A stretch of DNA of 41,080 nt, from NCBI GenBank assembly GCA_013334865.1, contig JAAXWS010000020.1:1-41080 (forward strand). The letters run 5' to 3'. Below are positions 1 to 7,284 of this stretch, in pieces (position 1 is the first letter of the stretch; every line of letters begins with the position of its first letter). The translations under genes and the position numbers were made by a program. The stretch is from Chlorobiaceae bacterium. GTDB taxonomy: Bacteria > Bacteroidota > Chlorobiia > Chlorobiales > Chlorobiaceae. The notes under the pieces are model-generated. The model was not told the origin of the DNA, ran no database searches, and was given only the letters and a program-made list of their open reading frames with translations.

Positions 1-354
1 ATGAGAGCGCGAGCGTGCTGACGAGCCCCACTGCAAGCGGAGCCACGGGGACCAACGTCGGGAGCTACACGAACACGGCGAGTGGCAACGCGGCCGACGG
101 GAACTACAACCTGACCTTCGTCAACGGAGCGCTGACGATCGGGAGGGCGAGCGCGACGGTGACGGGCAACAGCGCCAGCGGGACCTACAGCGGGGTTGCG
201 CAGGGCGTGAGCGGGTTCACGGTGACGGGCCTGGTGAACAATGAGAGCGCGAGCGTGCTGACGAGCCCCACTGCAAGCGGAGCCACGGGGACCAACGTCG
301 GGAGCTACACGAACACGGCGAGTGGCAACGCGGCCGACGGGAACTACAACCTGA
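1..354 (+). repeat. 240-bp in-frame tandem repeat in the adhesin gene
   Basis: Bases 1-114 and 241-354 are identical by eye, giving a period of 240 bp (80 codons). The copies differ just after this block (ctgaccttcg versus ctgacgtacg). The first unit is cut by the window edge, so the array probably continues upstream. Confidence 0.9.
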
Positions 355-1064
355 CGTACGTCGACGGCGGGCTGAGGATCGGCAAGGCACACCTGACGGT
401 GACGCCGGACAACGTGGCAAAACGTTTCGGCAAGTCCATCGAACTGACCGCCTATGGTGTTGCCGGACTGCAAAATGGAGAGACGGTCGGAAGCGTAACC
501 CTGAGTAGTGAAGGGGCAAAAGCTTTTGCCCCGTTGTCCGGTAGCCCATATGATATCATCGCTTCGAATGCTGGCGGGGGGACGTTTGATGCTGCAAATT
601 ATCAGATTGCCTATAACAGAGGCTTGCTGACAGTGCTTCCCGGTTTTAACACCCCGGTCGACAGCTCCATCCTGGCTGCTCTAGACAGGCTCCTTATCCC
701 TGTAAAGCTGGAGGATGATCAGTATGCTGGCGGCCTGACTTCTGTCAGGCTTGTTTTGCGCTTTACTCCTGAAAGATCAGGGGTGATAGTGGTCATGCTT
801 CCCGCTGCTCAGCTTATGCGTGATTTCAGCTTCTGGTTCCCGCTTCCTCATGAAGTTGCAGCTGAGATGCCTCCTTCAACGGAAACGCTGTCCATGGCTG
901 ATGGTCGCTCATTGCCAGGATGGCTGGCCTATCGAAGATCGGACCGGACGTTTGTGGCGCATCATGTTCCTCAAGGAGACTTGCCGGTGTCGCTCATCAT
1001 GACGTCGGGCAAGAAAAGATGGCAGGTGATCATCACGAACGAAAACCAGAAAGGCCCCATGTGA
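1..1064 (+). CDS. Large MBG-repeat adhesin, C-terminal part (5' end outside window)
   Basis: The frame is already open at base 3 and ends at TGA 1062-1064, so only the last ~353 residues are seen. The first ~125 residues are beta-rich tandem modules of 80 residues, with motifs such as GTYSGVAQG, NVGSYTNTASG and NYNLTFVNGALTIGRA. These are typical of MBG (MBG_2-like) modules in giant bacterial surface proteins. After the repeats comes another MBG-like module, a linker, and a C-terminal segment (about 860-1060) with the pattern DGRSLPGWLAY...FVAHHVPQGDLPV. That pattern resembles the Ig/cadherin-like ends of very large secreted adhesins. It is probably an exported surface or filament protein, but the secretion signal lies outside the window. 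It converges on the minus-strand methyltransferase with a 34-bp gap and no clear terminator. Confidence 0.75.
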   Translation, partial: ESASVLTSPTASGATGTNVGSYTNTASGNAADGNYNLTFVNGALTIGRASATVTGNSASGTYSGVAQGVSGFTVTGLVNNESASVLTSPTASGATGTNVGSYTNTASGNAADGNYNLTYVDGGLRIGKAHLTVTPDNVAKRFGKSIELTAYGVAGLQNGETVGSVTLSSEGAKAFAPLSGSPYDIIASNAGGGTFDAANYQIAYNRGLLTVLPGFNTPVDSSILAALDRLLIPVKLEDDQYAGGLTSVRLVLRFTPERSGVIVVMLPAAQLMRDFSFWFPLPHEVAAEMPPSTETLSMADGRSLPGWLAYRRSDRTFVAHHVPQGDLPVSLIMTSGKKRWQVIITNENQKGPM

Positions 1065-1098
1065 GGGATACCTGTGTTTGCTTCCGACTGCGATCAGA

Positions 1099-2028
1099 TC
1101 AGGATGTTATCGCCCGGCAGACGAATCCCGAAGCCCTTTCAGGGTTGACCCCTTCCATGAGAGCCTTTCCGGTATTGGCAACAGCATGCATGACGTTATT
1201 GATGCCGAACCTCATGCCGGTACGGTCACAGCGAAGCTTTTCACTATACCAGACATTGTACAGCGCATCCGGGATATATGGCTTCACGTCGGTCAGCGTG
1301 AACCCGTGGCCTGCCAGAAGCGCCCCGAGAGTGTATGGCGTGAAGTGGTAGAGGTGGCGCGGTGCGTCGAGGGCCACCCAGTCGGCACCATAGATTGCTG
1401 CATCCCGACTGTCGATGTTCGGCAGGGCGACGATGAGCACTCCATCCGGTTTGAGGCGGCGACGGGCCGCATCGAGGGTATCGCTGATCCGGTGGATATG
1501 CTCGAGCGCGTGCCAGAAAACGATTCGATCGAATCGGCAGTCGGGGGGCGCCTCTTCGAATCCGACGTACATCTGCGTCAACCCGGCAGCTCGTGCAGCA
1601 GCCCGGGTCCCGGAATCCGGCTCGATGCCATGGAGGTTTTCCACGGGAACTCCCCAGTGGCGGTGAAGGTGCAGGAGCAGTCGGCCAGCCGAACAACCGA
1701 CATCGAGGATGCGAAGGCTCCCATCATGTTTGCCGAGTCCGGACATCACCATAGAAGCTTTGATCCGGAGCAGTAACCTGCTTGTGGCGAGATAGGCCCG
1801 GTCCCTTGCGGATCGATGTTTTCCTTCGTGCATGAAGGGGTCGTAGGATTCGTCAGGATAGTGCCGGCCGGCTTCCGATTCATCCGGTCGCGGGTTGAGC
1901 ATGACCAGGCCGGATGAGTTGGAGCGGACGATCGTCCATGTCGGTCCTTTCAGGTCGAACCTGTCGGGGGCATCGATCCAGTGCGCGAAATCACGGTCGC
2001 CAGCAATGGGGCAGGGGACCAGTTCCAT
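1099..2028 (-). CDS. Class I SAM-dependent methyltransferase
   Basis: The protein is 309 residues. Motif I is ILDVGCSAGRLLLHL (residues ~107-121), followed by an acidic residue in GIEPDSG (E136), then HALEHIHRISDTL and LKPDGVLIVALPN. This is the usual order of a Rossmann-fold Methyltransf_23/UbiG-like SAM methyltransferase. The frame is open further upstream, but the upstream codons overlap the HIT gene. ATG at 2028 (start MELVPCPIAGDRDF) leaves an 11-bp gap after the HIT stop and is preferred. The substrate cannot be read from sequence; relatives of this kind often modify lipids, glycans or small molecules. It is probably cotranscribed with the HIT gene. Confidence 0.8.
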   Translation of the reverse strand: MELVPCPIAGDRDFAHWIDAPDRFDLKGPTWTIVRSNSSGLVMLNPRPDESEAGRHYPDESYDPFMHEGKHRSARDRAYLATSRLLLRIKASMVMSGLGKHDGSLRILDVGCSAGRLLLHLHRHWGVPVENLHGIEPDSGTRAAARAAGLTQMYVGFEEAPPDCRFDRIVFWHALEHIHRISDTLDAARRRLKPDGVLIVALPNIDSRDAAIYGADWVALDAPRHLYHFTPYTLGALLAGHGFTLTDVKPYIPDALYNVWYSEKLRCDRTGMRFGINNVMHAVANTGKALMEGVNPERASGFVCRAITS

Positions 2029-2039
2029 GAGGCGGGTTG

Positions 2040-2558
2040 TTATGTACCTTTTCCGGCCTGCAACGTGGCGATCGCCTCGCGGAGCTGGATGTAGGTCTTG
2101 CGGAGATCGTTGCTCAGCACCTTGGTGTCGCCGAGCACCGGCATGAAGTTGGTGTCGCCCTCCCATCGGGGGACGATGTGGAAGTGGATGTGCGTGTCGA
2201 CGCTTCCGCCAGCGACCTTGCCCAGGTTTGCGCCGAGGTTGAACCCCTGCGGCTTGAGGGTCATCTTGAGGGCCTGTATGCAGAGGCCCGACATCTGCAT
2301 GATCTCCAGCCTGGTCTGGTCGTCGAGGTCGTTGAACTCCGGGGTCTGGACGTAAGGGATGACCATGAGGTGCCCGGCGTTGTACGGGTAGAGGTTCAGG
2401 ATCGCGAAGCAGCGCTCCCCCCTGCAGAGCACGTAGCGCTCCTCGTCCTGTTCGGGCGGGATGTCCGCGAAGACCGATTTGCCTTCCGATGACGCGGGCT
2501 TCTCATCCTTGAAGGACTGCATGTAGACCTCGCGCCAGGGTGAATACATCCGTTCCAT
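2040..2558 (-). CDS. HIT-family nucleotide hydrolase/transferase
   Basis: The protein is 172 residues with the histidine triad HIHFHIVPRW near residues 123-132; the family places the catalytic nucleophile at the middle His (H125). N-terminal to it are the family motifs CFAILNLYPYNAGHLMVIPY and FNLGANLGKVAGGSVDTH. Length and motifs fit the Ap4A phosphorylase/Fhit-like branch of cytoplasmic HIT proteins, which cleave dinucleoside polyphosphates or nucleoside phosphoramidates; the exact substrate is not known. It lies downstream of two tRNA-Leu genes on the same strand and directly upstream of the methyltransferase. ATG 2558 is the first start; an internal ATG lies at 2549. Confidence 0.85.
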   Translation of the reverse strand: MERMYSPWREVYMQSFKDEKPASSEGKSVFADIPPEQDEERYVLCRGERCFAILNLYPYNAGHLMVIPYVQTPEFNDLDDQTRLEIMQMSGLCIQALKMTLKPQGFNLGANLGKVAGGSVDTHIHFHIVPRWEGDTNFMPVLGDTKVLSNDLRKTYIQLREAIATLQAGKGT

Positions 2559-2610
2559 AAGGGTCCGTTAAAGGCGATGAAGCGGGGAGAGTGTAATGAA
2601 TCAGCCGGTG

Positions 2611-2694
2611 TACCAAAGGTGGGACTCGAACCCACACGAGCTTGCACCCACTGGATTTTGAGTCCAGCGCGTCTACCAGTTCCGCCACTTTGGC
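2611..2694 (-). tRNA. tRNA-Leu (anticodon CAA)
   Basis: On the minus strand the acceptor GCCAAAG (from 2694) pairs with CTTTGGT (G1-U72 wobble), followed by discriminator A at 2611. The anticodon stem is CTGGA/TCCAG with loop CTCAAAA, giving anticodon CAA, which reads UUG. A long variable arm (GGGTGCAAGCTCGT region) and the T loop GGTTCGAGTCC are present, as expected for a class II leucine tRNA. No CCA is encoded. Confidence 0.93.
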
Positions 2695-2705
2695 ATGTTG
2701 ACATG

Positions 2706-2787
2706 TGCGAGAGAAGGGACTCGAACCCTTACGCCTCACGGCACCAGTTCCTAAGACTGGCGTGTATACCAATTTCACCACTCTCGC
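2706..2787 (-). tRNA. tRNA-Leu (anticodon UAG)
   Basis: On the minus strand the acceptor GCGAGAG (from 2787) pairs with CTCTCGC, with discriminator A at 2706. The anticodon stem is CCAGT/ACTGG around loop CTTAGGA, giving anticodon UAG (CUN leucine codons). The variable arm (TGCCGTGAGGCGT) and T arm AGGGTTCGAGTCCCT are intact. It lies 11 bp upstream of the tRNA-Leu(CAA) gene and is probably cotranscribed with it. Confidence 0.93.
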
Positions 2788-2800
2788 GTCATGAGTTGCT

Positions 2801-2806
2801 AATATA
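2801..2806 (-). promoter_or_regulatory. Possible -10 element of the tRNA-Leu pair
   Basis: Read on the minus strand, 2806-2801 is TATATT, 14 bases before the 5' end of tRNA-Leu(UAG), a fitting place for a tRNA promoter -10. No convincing -35 hexamer was found at normal spacing; an AT-rich TTTTAT is present. The call rests on position and one hexamer only. Confidence 0.3.
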
Positions 2807-2895
2807 CGCGGATTTTAATCATAATAAAACTATCTTCTGAGTGGTTTTCGGCATACCCCGAACGACACAATATCAGATCATCCTCCTGCTTTTCA

Positions 2896-3489
2896 ATGCA
2901 CGTTGATTCACGCCGGTTCGCATCTCTCGTCTCCTGGGTCATAAGTCCTGTCGTCGTGGCGCCGGCGGCCTATCTGCTCATTGTTCTGCTGGAATACGCG
3001 TCTCAGCCCAGGCACCTCTCCTGGTTCCTCGTGCTCTTCATGTCGGCGGCCATCGCCCCGATGATGCTCATCTACGGACTGAAGAAGATCGGCAAGGTTT
3101 CGGACTACAACATCACTTTCCGGGAACAGCGGTTCCTGCCCCTTCTCGTGCTGGTAGGCATCAACCTGCTCGGCTACGAGCTGATGAAGCAGCTCGATGC
3201 CCCGCGTTTCCTGTCGGGCATACTTTTTTTCAACGCGGTCAACACGGTCCTCATCCTCCTGGTCACCCTGCAGTGGAAGATCAGCATCCACCTGTTCAGC
3301 TACACCTCTTCGGCCGCCCTCGTCTTCCTCCATACCGGCACATCGTCCCTCTGGCTGCTTTCGGCCGTTCCGCTCCTGATGTGGTCCCGCATCCACCTGA
3401 AGGCCCATAACTTCATGCAGACCCTCGTGGGTGGCGCGATCGGATTCGGACTGATGTACTCTGAATTCAAATGGTGGCTCTCGCTGTGA
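2896..3489 (+). CDS. PAP2-like integral membrane protein
   Basis: The protein is 197 residues with five or six hydrophobic segments. The segments around WKISIH (residues ~126-131) and SRIHLKAHNFMQTLVGGAIG (~164-183) recall the later catalytic motifs of membrane PAP2-type phosphatases, in which a conserved K, H, R and H lie near the membrane face. The first motif is less clear, so activity on a lipid pyrophosphate or phosphate is an inference. The start ATG 2896 has no strong ribosome-binding site. Its 3' end overlaps or abuts the start of the ferrochelatase-like gene, so the two are probably translated together. It may act on an isoprenoid or other lipid phosphate. Confidence 0.55.
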   Translation: MHVDSRRFASLVSWVISPVVVAPAAYLLIVLLEYASQPRHLSWFLVLFMSAAIAPMMLIYGLKKIGKVSDYNITFREQRFLPLLVLVGINLLGYELMKQLDAPRFLSGILFFNAVNTVLILLVTLQWKISIHLFSYTSSAALVFLHTGTSSLWLLSAVPLLMWSRIHLKAHNFMQTLVGGAIGFGLMYSEFKWWLSL

Positions 3490-4556
3490 AAGGCAAGCGC
3501 TACGGCGTCGTCCTGGTGACGTACGGGGAGGTCGAACGGCTCTCCGTCATGACGCTCATCCCGAGCTCCAGGAAGATCGTAAGGACCGTCACCCGGCAGA
3601 TCGTGACGCTGCCAGGCTGGTTCATACGTGCTCTCGGGGACTACCGTGCGGTCAAGCACTACCTGGACTGGAAGGTCAACCGGTACCGTTCCCGGCTGGT
3701 GGCGATCAACCACGGCCAGAAGGAGGGGGTGGCCTCCGAGCTTGCACGCAGCGCGAAGCTCGAGGCTGCAGGGATCTCGGTAATGGTCGAGGAGGCCTAC
3801 TATTTCGTGCCGCCCTACCTCGAGTCGGTGCTCGAAAAGCACCGGTTGTCGGCGAACGGCGTGGTCGTGGTGCCCATGATCCCGGTCGAGTCGGCGTTTT
3901 CCTGCGGCGTCGCCTGCCAGATGTCCATAGATGCCTTTGGCGAAGCCCTGTTCGGGAAGGTACAGGTCATGCACGGCCTCTGGAAGCACGAGGAGCTGTA
4001 CCGGATCTACCTCGATCACCTGTTCCGCTCGCTCGAGCCTGGCATGAGCCCTGCCGGGGCTGCGAAACCAGCGCTCGTCCTGGTCATCCACGGCACGATC
4101 GTCAGGGACAGGAAAGGCAATGCCCCCTCGGTCTTCACTGGCCTCGAAGAGACCTACGCGTTCTTCCGGATCATGCGGGAGCGCATCCTGGCCGACCCCC
4201 GCAACGTGTTCGGCGAAGTGAAGCTCGGCTGCCTCAACCATTCGGCAGGAGGGGAGTGGACCCCCGATACGGTCGAAAAGGCGCTTGAAGAGCTACGAGG
4301 ACAGGGGATCGGTTCGGTGGCCATGTTCCCGTTCGGCTATTTCGCCGACAACAGCGAGACCGACTACGAGGCCAAACGGCTGCTCGATGATTCGGGAATC
4401 GACCGGACGCAGTATATTCCCTGCATCAACGAGTCGCCCGATTTCTTCCGGTGGCTGGCGCGATTGATCGAGAAGGAGATCGTGAAACTCGACCGGCAGC
4501 GCGCATGCTGCTCCGGCGAATCCTACGAAGAACGCAGCAACCGAACGGTATCATGA
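3486..4556 (+). CDS. Ferrochelatase-like (HemH superfamily) protein
   Basis: The protein is 356 residues from GTG 3486. The N-terminal strand YGVVLVTYGEVE matches the opening of HemH-type chelatases. LVLVIHGTIV supplies the expected active-site His (H202), and GYFADNSETDYEAKRLL supplies Glu (E291) where ferrochelatases have their E in ETLYE. Between them, NHSAGGEWTPDTVEKALEEL matches the family segment SxxGxxxWLxPxT. It may insert metal into a tetrapyrrole, or be a diverged paralogue; the sequence does not settle the metal or porphyrin. ATG 3471 in the same frame would overlap the upstream gene by 19 bp. GTG 3486 overlaps that gene's TGA and has GGTGG about 8 bases upstream, so it is preferred. 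The C-terminus ends in a Cys-Cys pair followed by a polar tail. Confidence 0.6.
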   Translation: MKGKRYGVVLVTYGEVERLSVMTLIPSSRKIVRTVTRQIVTLPGWFIRALGDYRAVKHYLDWKVNRYRSRLVAINHGQKEGVASELARSAKLEAAGISVMVEEAYYFVPPYLESVLEKHRLSANGVVVVPMIPVESAFSCGVACQMSIDAFGEALFGKVQVMHGLWKHEELYRIYLDHLFRSLEPGMSPAGAAKPALVLVIHGTIVRDRKGNAPSVFTGLEETYAFFRIMRERILADPRNVFGEVKLGCLNHSAGGEWTPDTVEKALEELRGQGIGSVAMFPFGYFADNSETDYEAKRLLDDSGIDRTQYIPCINESPDFFRWLARLIEKEIVKLDRQRACCSGESYEERSNRTVS

Positions 4557-5128
4557 ACGACATCCACCCGCATGAATACGGGGTTTCGGCCGGGCCCGAC
4601 TACCGTCAGGCGCTCGACTTCATCGATGCGGGGGAGATCCGGAAGGCTCTGGGGATCCTCGACACGCTGGCCGGATCCGCTTCGAGGGATGCCCGCATCC
4701 GCTACGCCAGGGGGGTAGCCCTCCTGGCGAACGGCGAATACCGCAAGGCCGGTACGGACCTCGCGTTCGCTGTCGCCCTCGACAGTTCTTTCCTGCCGGC
4801 ATACCGGCATCTCGGCTTCGTCCTCCTGACGATGGGCAAGGAGCTTGCTGCCATCAGGGTGCTGAAGGCTGCCATTGCGCTCGACCGGGGCTTCATCGAT
4901 GCCTGGTGTGTGCTCGGTGACGTCTACCTTGATCTCGGCGAGGCCGACAAGGCACTCGAAGCCTTCGAGACGGCCCTTGAACTCGAGCCCGGTAATCCCG
5001 AACCGCACTGCAAGCTGGCGATGTACCACCTTTCGAGGGGCGATATGCGCGGCTTGCGGCGGGAATACGAGGTGCTCCGGGAACTCGACCCCTGCATGGC
5101 CGGCCAGATCGCCGAGCTGCTTCCCTGA
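4553..5128 (+). CDS. Tetratricopeptide-repeat protein
   Basis: The protein is 191 residues with at least three consecutive TPR helices pairs: ARGVALLANGEYRKAGTDL (~residue 50), HLGFVLLTMGKELAAIRVL (~84) and VLGDVYLDLGEADKALEAF (~118), each followed by an A-L-D/E-like second helix. There is no signal peptide or membrane segment, so it is probably cytoplasmic. TPR arrays bind protein partners, and no enzyme domain is visible. The start ATG 4553 overlaps the stop of the ferrochelatase-like gene as ATGA, which implies translational coupling. An upstream in-frame extension to 4451 lies inside the previous gene and is not favoured. Confidence 0.8.
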   Translation: MNDIHPHEYGVSAGPDYRQALDFIDAGEIRKALGILDTLAGSASRDARIRYARGVALLANGEYRKAGTDLAFAVALDSSFLPAYRHLGFVLLTMGKELAAIRVLKAAIALDRGFIDAWCVLGDVYLDLGEADKALEAFETALELEPGNPEPHCKLAMYHLSRGDMRGLRREYEVLRELDPCMAGQIAELLP

Positions 5129-5160
5129 AGATCATTACCTCTAACACAGACGGAACGACG

Positions 5161-5418
5161 ATGCGACTGCTGCCGGAACGGGAAAAGCTTAAAGCATTCA
5201 TGAAGAAGGGCTTGCCGCTGATTTTCGCGGTCGCCTGGACGCCGGTGATCTGGATGGCGCTCGCGCTCCTTTTCGGATCGGTGATGGAACGCATGTTCAG
5301 ATCGTGGCAGGCCGCCATCGGCGTCCTGGGCGTTTTGGCCCTGCTGCTCATGGCGGCACTGGTCCACCTTTTCAGGCGATACGGCTTGAGGATGTTCGAA
5401 GTGGCGAGTGAAAAGTGA
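5161..5418 (+). CDS. Small membrane protein, unknown function
   Basis: The protein is 85 residues: a charged N-terminus (residues 1-16), then two hydrophobic segments (about 18-38 and 48-68), then a basic tail FRRYGLRMFEVASEK. It was not recognised as any named family. It follows the TPR gene by 32 bp on the same strand and may be the last gene of that operon. Its last codons run into a short 14-bp direct repeat, so the C-terminus may have been altered by repeat insertion. Confidence 0.55.
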   Translation: MRLLPEREKLKAFMKKGLPLIFAVAWTPVIWMALALLFGSVMERMFRSWQAAIGVLGVLALLLMAALVHLFRRYGLRMFEVASEK

Positions 5419-5437
5419 CGAGTGAAAAGTGGCGAGT
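5401..5437. repeat. Short 14-bp direct repeats
   Basis: Two full units (gtggcgagtgaaaa, gtgacgagtgaaaa) and a third partial unit (gtggcgagt) lie end to end. They cover the stop codon of the small membrane protein and the start of the 263-bp spacer before nuoA. Apart from them and a possible promoter at about 5595, nothing else was recognised in that spacer. Confidence 0.85.
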
Positions 5438-5594
5438 CGGAAACACCCCTTGATACGAGTTGTCCGTCTTCGCCCATACCATTTGCCAGGCCCCTTATGT
5501 CCGGCCCTGTGTGCCTGATCACCCGCTTCCACGGCATGTACGCCGAACCCCTGAAAAAATCAGCTTTTTCTCTGCGGTTGAAACGATTTTTTTG

Positions 5595-5602
5595 TATATT
5601 TG
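5595..5602 (+). promoter_or_regulatory. Possible promoter element upstream of nuoA
   Basis: TATATTTG lies 80 bp upstream of the nuoA start, in an AT-rich patch between GC-rich genes. It fits a sigma70-like -10 (TATATT) and also the Bacteroidetes-type TAnnTTTG. No -35 element at proper spacing is convincing (TTGAAA at 5578 is only 11 bases away). Confidence 0.3.
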
Positions 5603-5681
5603 CCGCACTTGATTTAAAGCTATTTTAAGGTTCGCCGGCGGATTCAGCCGAATCCACGGACATAACGCCAAACTACAGCAC

Positions 5682-6113
5682 ATGGATCAGACGCTGACCG
5701 GTTTCGGTACCGTTTTCGTGTTCCTCCTCCTCGGCATCTTCTTTGTCGTCGCGGGATTCATCACCGCAAGGCTGCTTCGCCCCAGCCGCCCCAACCCCGA
5801 AAAGAACTCGACCTACGAGTGCGGCGAACCGGCCGTCGGCAGTGCCTGGGTCAAGTTCAACATCCGCTTTTATGTCATCGCCCTTATCTTCATCATCTTC
5901 GACGTCGAAGTCGTCTTCCTTTTCCCTTGGGCTACCGTCTTCAAGCCCCTGGGGACCTTCGCACTCGTGGAAGTCCTGATCTTCGCCTTCATCCTGATAC
6001 TTGGCCTCGTGTACGCCTGGGTGAAGGGTGACCTCGACTGGGTGCGCCCGACGCCGAACATCCCGAAAATGCCTGAACTGCCGAATCGCGATTCCGCCAG
6101 GGCCAACGGATAA
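5682..6113 (+). CDS. nuoA: NADH-quinone oxidoreductase subunit A
   Basis: The protein is 143 residues with three transmembrane helices (about 8-30, 66-86, 94-115). The family motifs [10 protein letters not shown]-like (here [16 protein letters not shown]) and [12 protein letters not shown] are clear. NuoA is a small membrane subunit of the complex I membrane arm, near the quinone site and the junction with the peripheral arm. It starts the nuo cluster. The same subunit in chloroplast-type complexes is NdhC. No strong Shine-Dalgarno is visible before ATG 5682, in keeping with several other genes of this cluster. Confidence 0.95.
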   Translation: MDQTLTGFGTVFVFLLLGIFFVVAGFITARLLRPSRPNPEKNSTYECGEPAVGSAWVKFNIRFYVIALIFIIFDVEVVFLFPWATVFKPLGTFALVEVLIFAFILILGLVYAWVKGDLDWVRPTPNIPKMPELPNRDSARANG

Positions 6114-6140
6114 TCTTACAATCATCATCGATTACACGCT

Positions 6141-6707
6141 ATGGGTTTGCTTGATGCCAGGATATCGAACCGCAACGTCCTTGTGACTTCGGTCGACAAC
6201 GTGATGAACTGGGCCCGCCTCTCTTCCCTCTGGCCCATGGGATTCGGTCTCGCATGCTGCGCTATCGAGATGATGGCCACCAACGCATCCAACTACGACC
6301 TCGAACGCTTCGGGATCTTCCCTCGTTCATCGCCCCGCCAGTCTGACCTCATGATCGTTGCCGGCACGGTGACCATGAAAATGGCAGAGAAGGTCGTTAC
6401 CCTCTATGAACAGATGCCCGAACCGCGCTACGTGCTCTCCATGGGCAGCTGCTCCAATTGCGGCGGCCCCTACTGGAACCACGGCTACCATGTCCTCAAG
6501 GGTGTCGATCGCGTGATTCCTGTCGACGTCTACGTGCCCGGCTGCCCGCCGCGCCCCGAGGCGCTCATCGGCGGCCTCATGAAGATCCAGGAGCTGGTCC
6601 GCATGGAAGGCCTCGGCATCTCCCGCCAGGAGGCCCTGAAGAAACTCGCAGAGAAGAGTGTCGATCCCCAGCAGGTCATCGACCAGGCCCGCAAGGCGAC
6701 GGCATAA
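6141..6707 (+). CDS. nuoB: NADH-quinone oxidoreductase subunit B
   Basis: The protein is 188 residues. The four N2 [4Fe-4S] cluster ligands are visible: the adjacent pair in [11 protein letters not shown] (C39, C40), [11 protein letters not shown] (C104, with C107 also present) and [10 protein letters not shown] (C135). N2 is the last iron-sulphur cluster before quinone in the peripheral arm. The gene lies 27 bp after nuoA and 13 bp before the earliest possible nuoC start. The equivalent in chloroplast-type complexes is NdhK. The C-terminal ~30 residues are helical and charged. Confidence 0.96.
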   Translation: MGLLDARISNRNVLVTSVDNVMNWARLSSLWPMGFGLACCAIEMMATNASNYDLERFGIFPRSSPRQSDLMIVAGTVTMKMAEKVVTLYEQMPEPRYVLSMGSCSNCGGPYWNHGYHVLKGVDRVIPVDVYVPGCPPRPEALIGGLMKIQELVRMEGLGISRQEALKKLAEKSVDPQQVIDQARKATA

Positions 6708-6753
6708 CCAATTATCATCAATGGACAACGGGATGGAAGAAGCAGGAAACATC

Positions 6754-7254
6754 ATGTCGGCAGCGGTTCAGCAAAGCAAGGCTGCATACGATATCATCAG
6801 GGAGCGTTTCGGTGATGCGGTGTCGGAGTTCGACGCCAACCCGACCATGCCGTTTTTCGAGGTGGCGGACGCATCGAAATGGGTCGATATCGCCCTCTTC
6901 ATGCGCGACGACGCCCGCCTGAAGTTCAACTACATGGCCTGCCTTTCGGGTGTTGACTATATGGAGCAGGAGCAGCTCGGCATCGTCTGCAACCTTGAAT
7001 CCATCGGCGGCCCTGCCCACAGGATCGCCGTCAAGGTGAAGTGCTCACGGGAAGGCGGCTCGATCCCGTCGGTTTCCTGCGTATGGCATACGGCCAACTG
7101 GCACGAAAGGGAGGCCTACGACATGTACGGCATGACCTTCGAAGGCCACCCGGATCATCGCAGGATCCTCTGTCCGGAAGACTGGACAGGGTTTCCGCTC
7201 CGCAAGGATTACCAGGTGCAGGAGACGTATCACGGCATCAAGGTCCCGTACTGA
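6754..7254 (+). CDS. nuoC: NADH-quinone oxidoreductase subunit C (30 kDa)
   Basis: The protein is 166 residues from ATG 6754. The 30-kDa signature is plain: HEREAYDMYGMTFEGHPDHR followed by RILCPEDWTGFPLRKDYQ. NuoC packs against NuoD in the peripheral arm and carries no cofactor. ATG codons in the same frame also occur at 6721 and 6733. The 6754 start is preferred because AGCAGGA lies about 6 bases upstream, whereas 6721 has no Shine-Dalgarno. Starting at 6721 would give 177 residues. NuoC and NuoD are separate genes here, not fused as in E. coli. Confidence 0.92.
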   Translation: MSAAVQQSKAAYDIIRERFGDAVSEFDANPTMPFFEVADASKWVDIALFMRDDARLKFNYMACLSGVDYMEQEQLGIVCNLESIGGPAHRIAVKVKCSREGGSIPSVSCVWHTANWHEREAYDMYGMTFEGHPDHRRILCPEDWTGFPLRKDYQVQETYHGIKVPY

Positions 7255-7284
7255 CGAATTAACACGTAACCAAGCATTCCGAGC

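Noticed and set aside
1078-1776. Open frame on the plus strand across the methyltransferase gene
   Set aside because: It lies opposite a gene with clear SAM-binding motifs and has no recognisable domain; it is a shadow of GC-rich coding DNA.
5422-5628. 68-codon frame between the small membrane protein and nuoA
   Set aside because: It starts in a short repeat, overlaps the likely nuo promoter area and has no family features.
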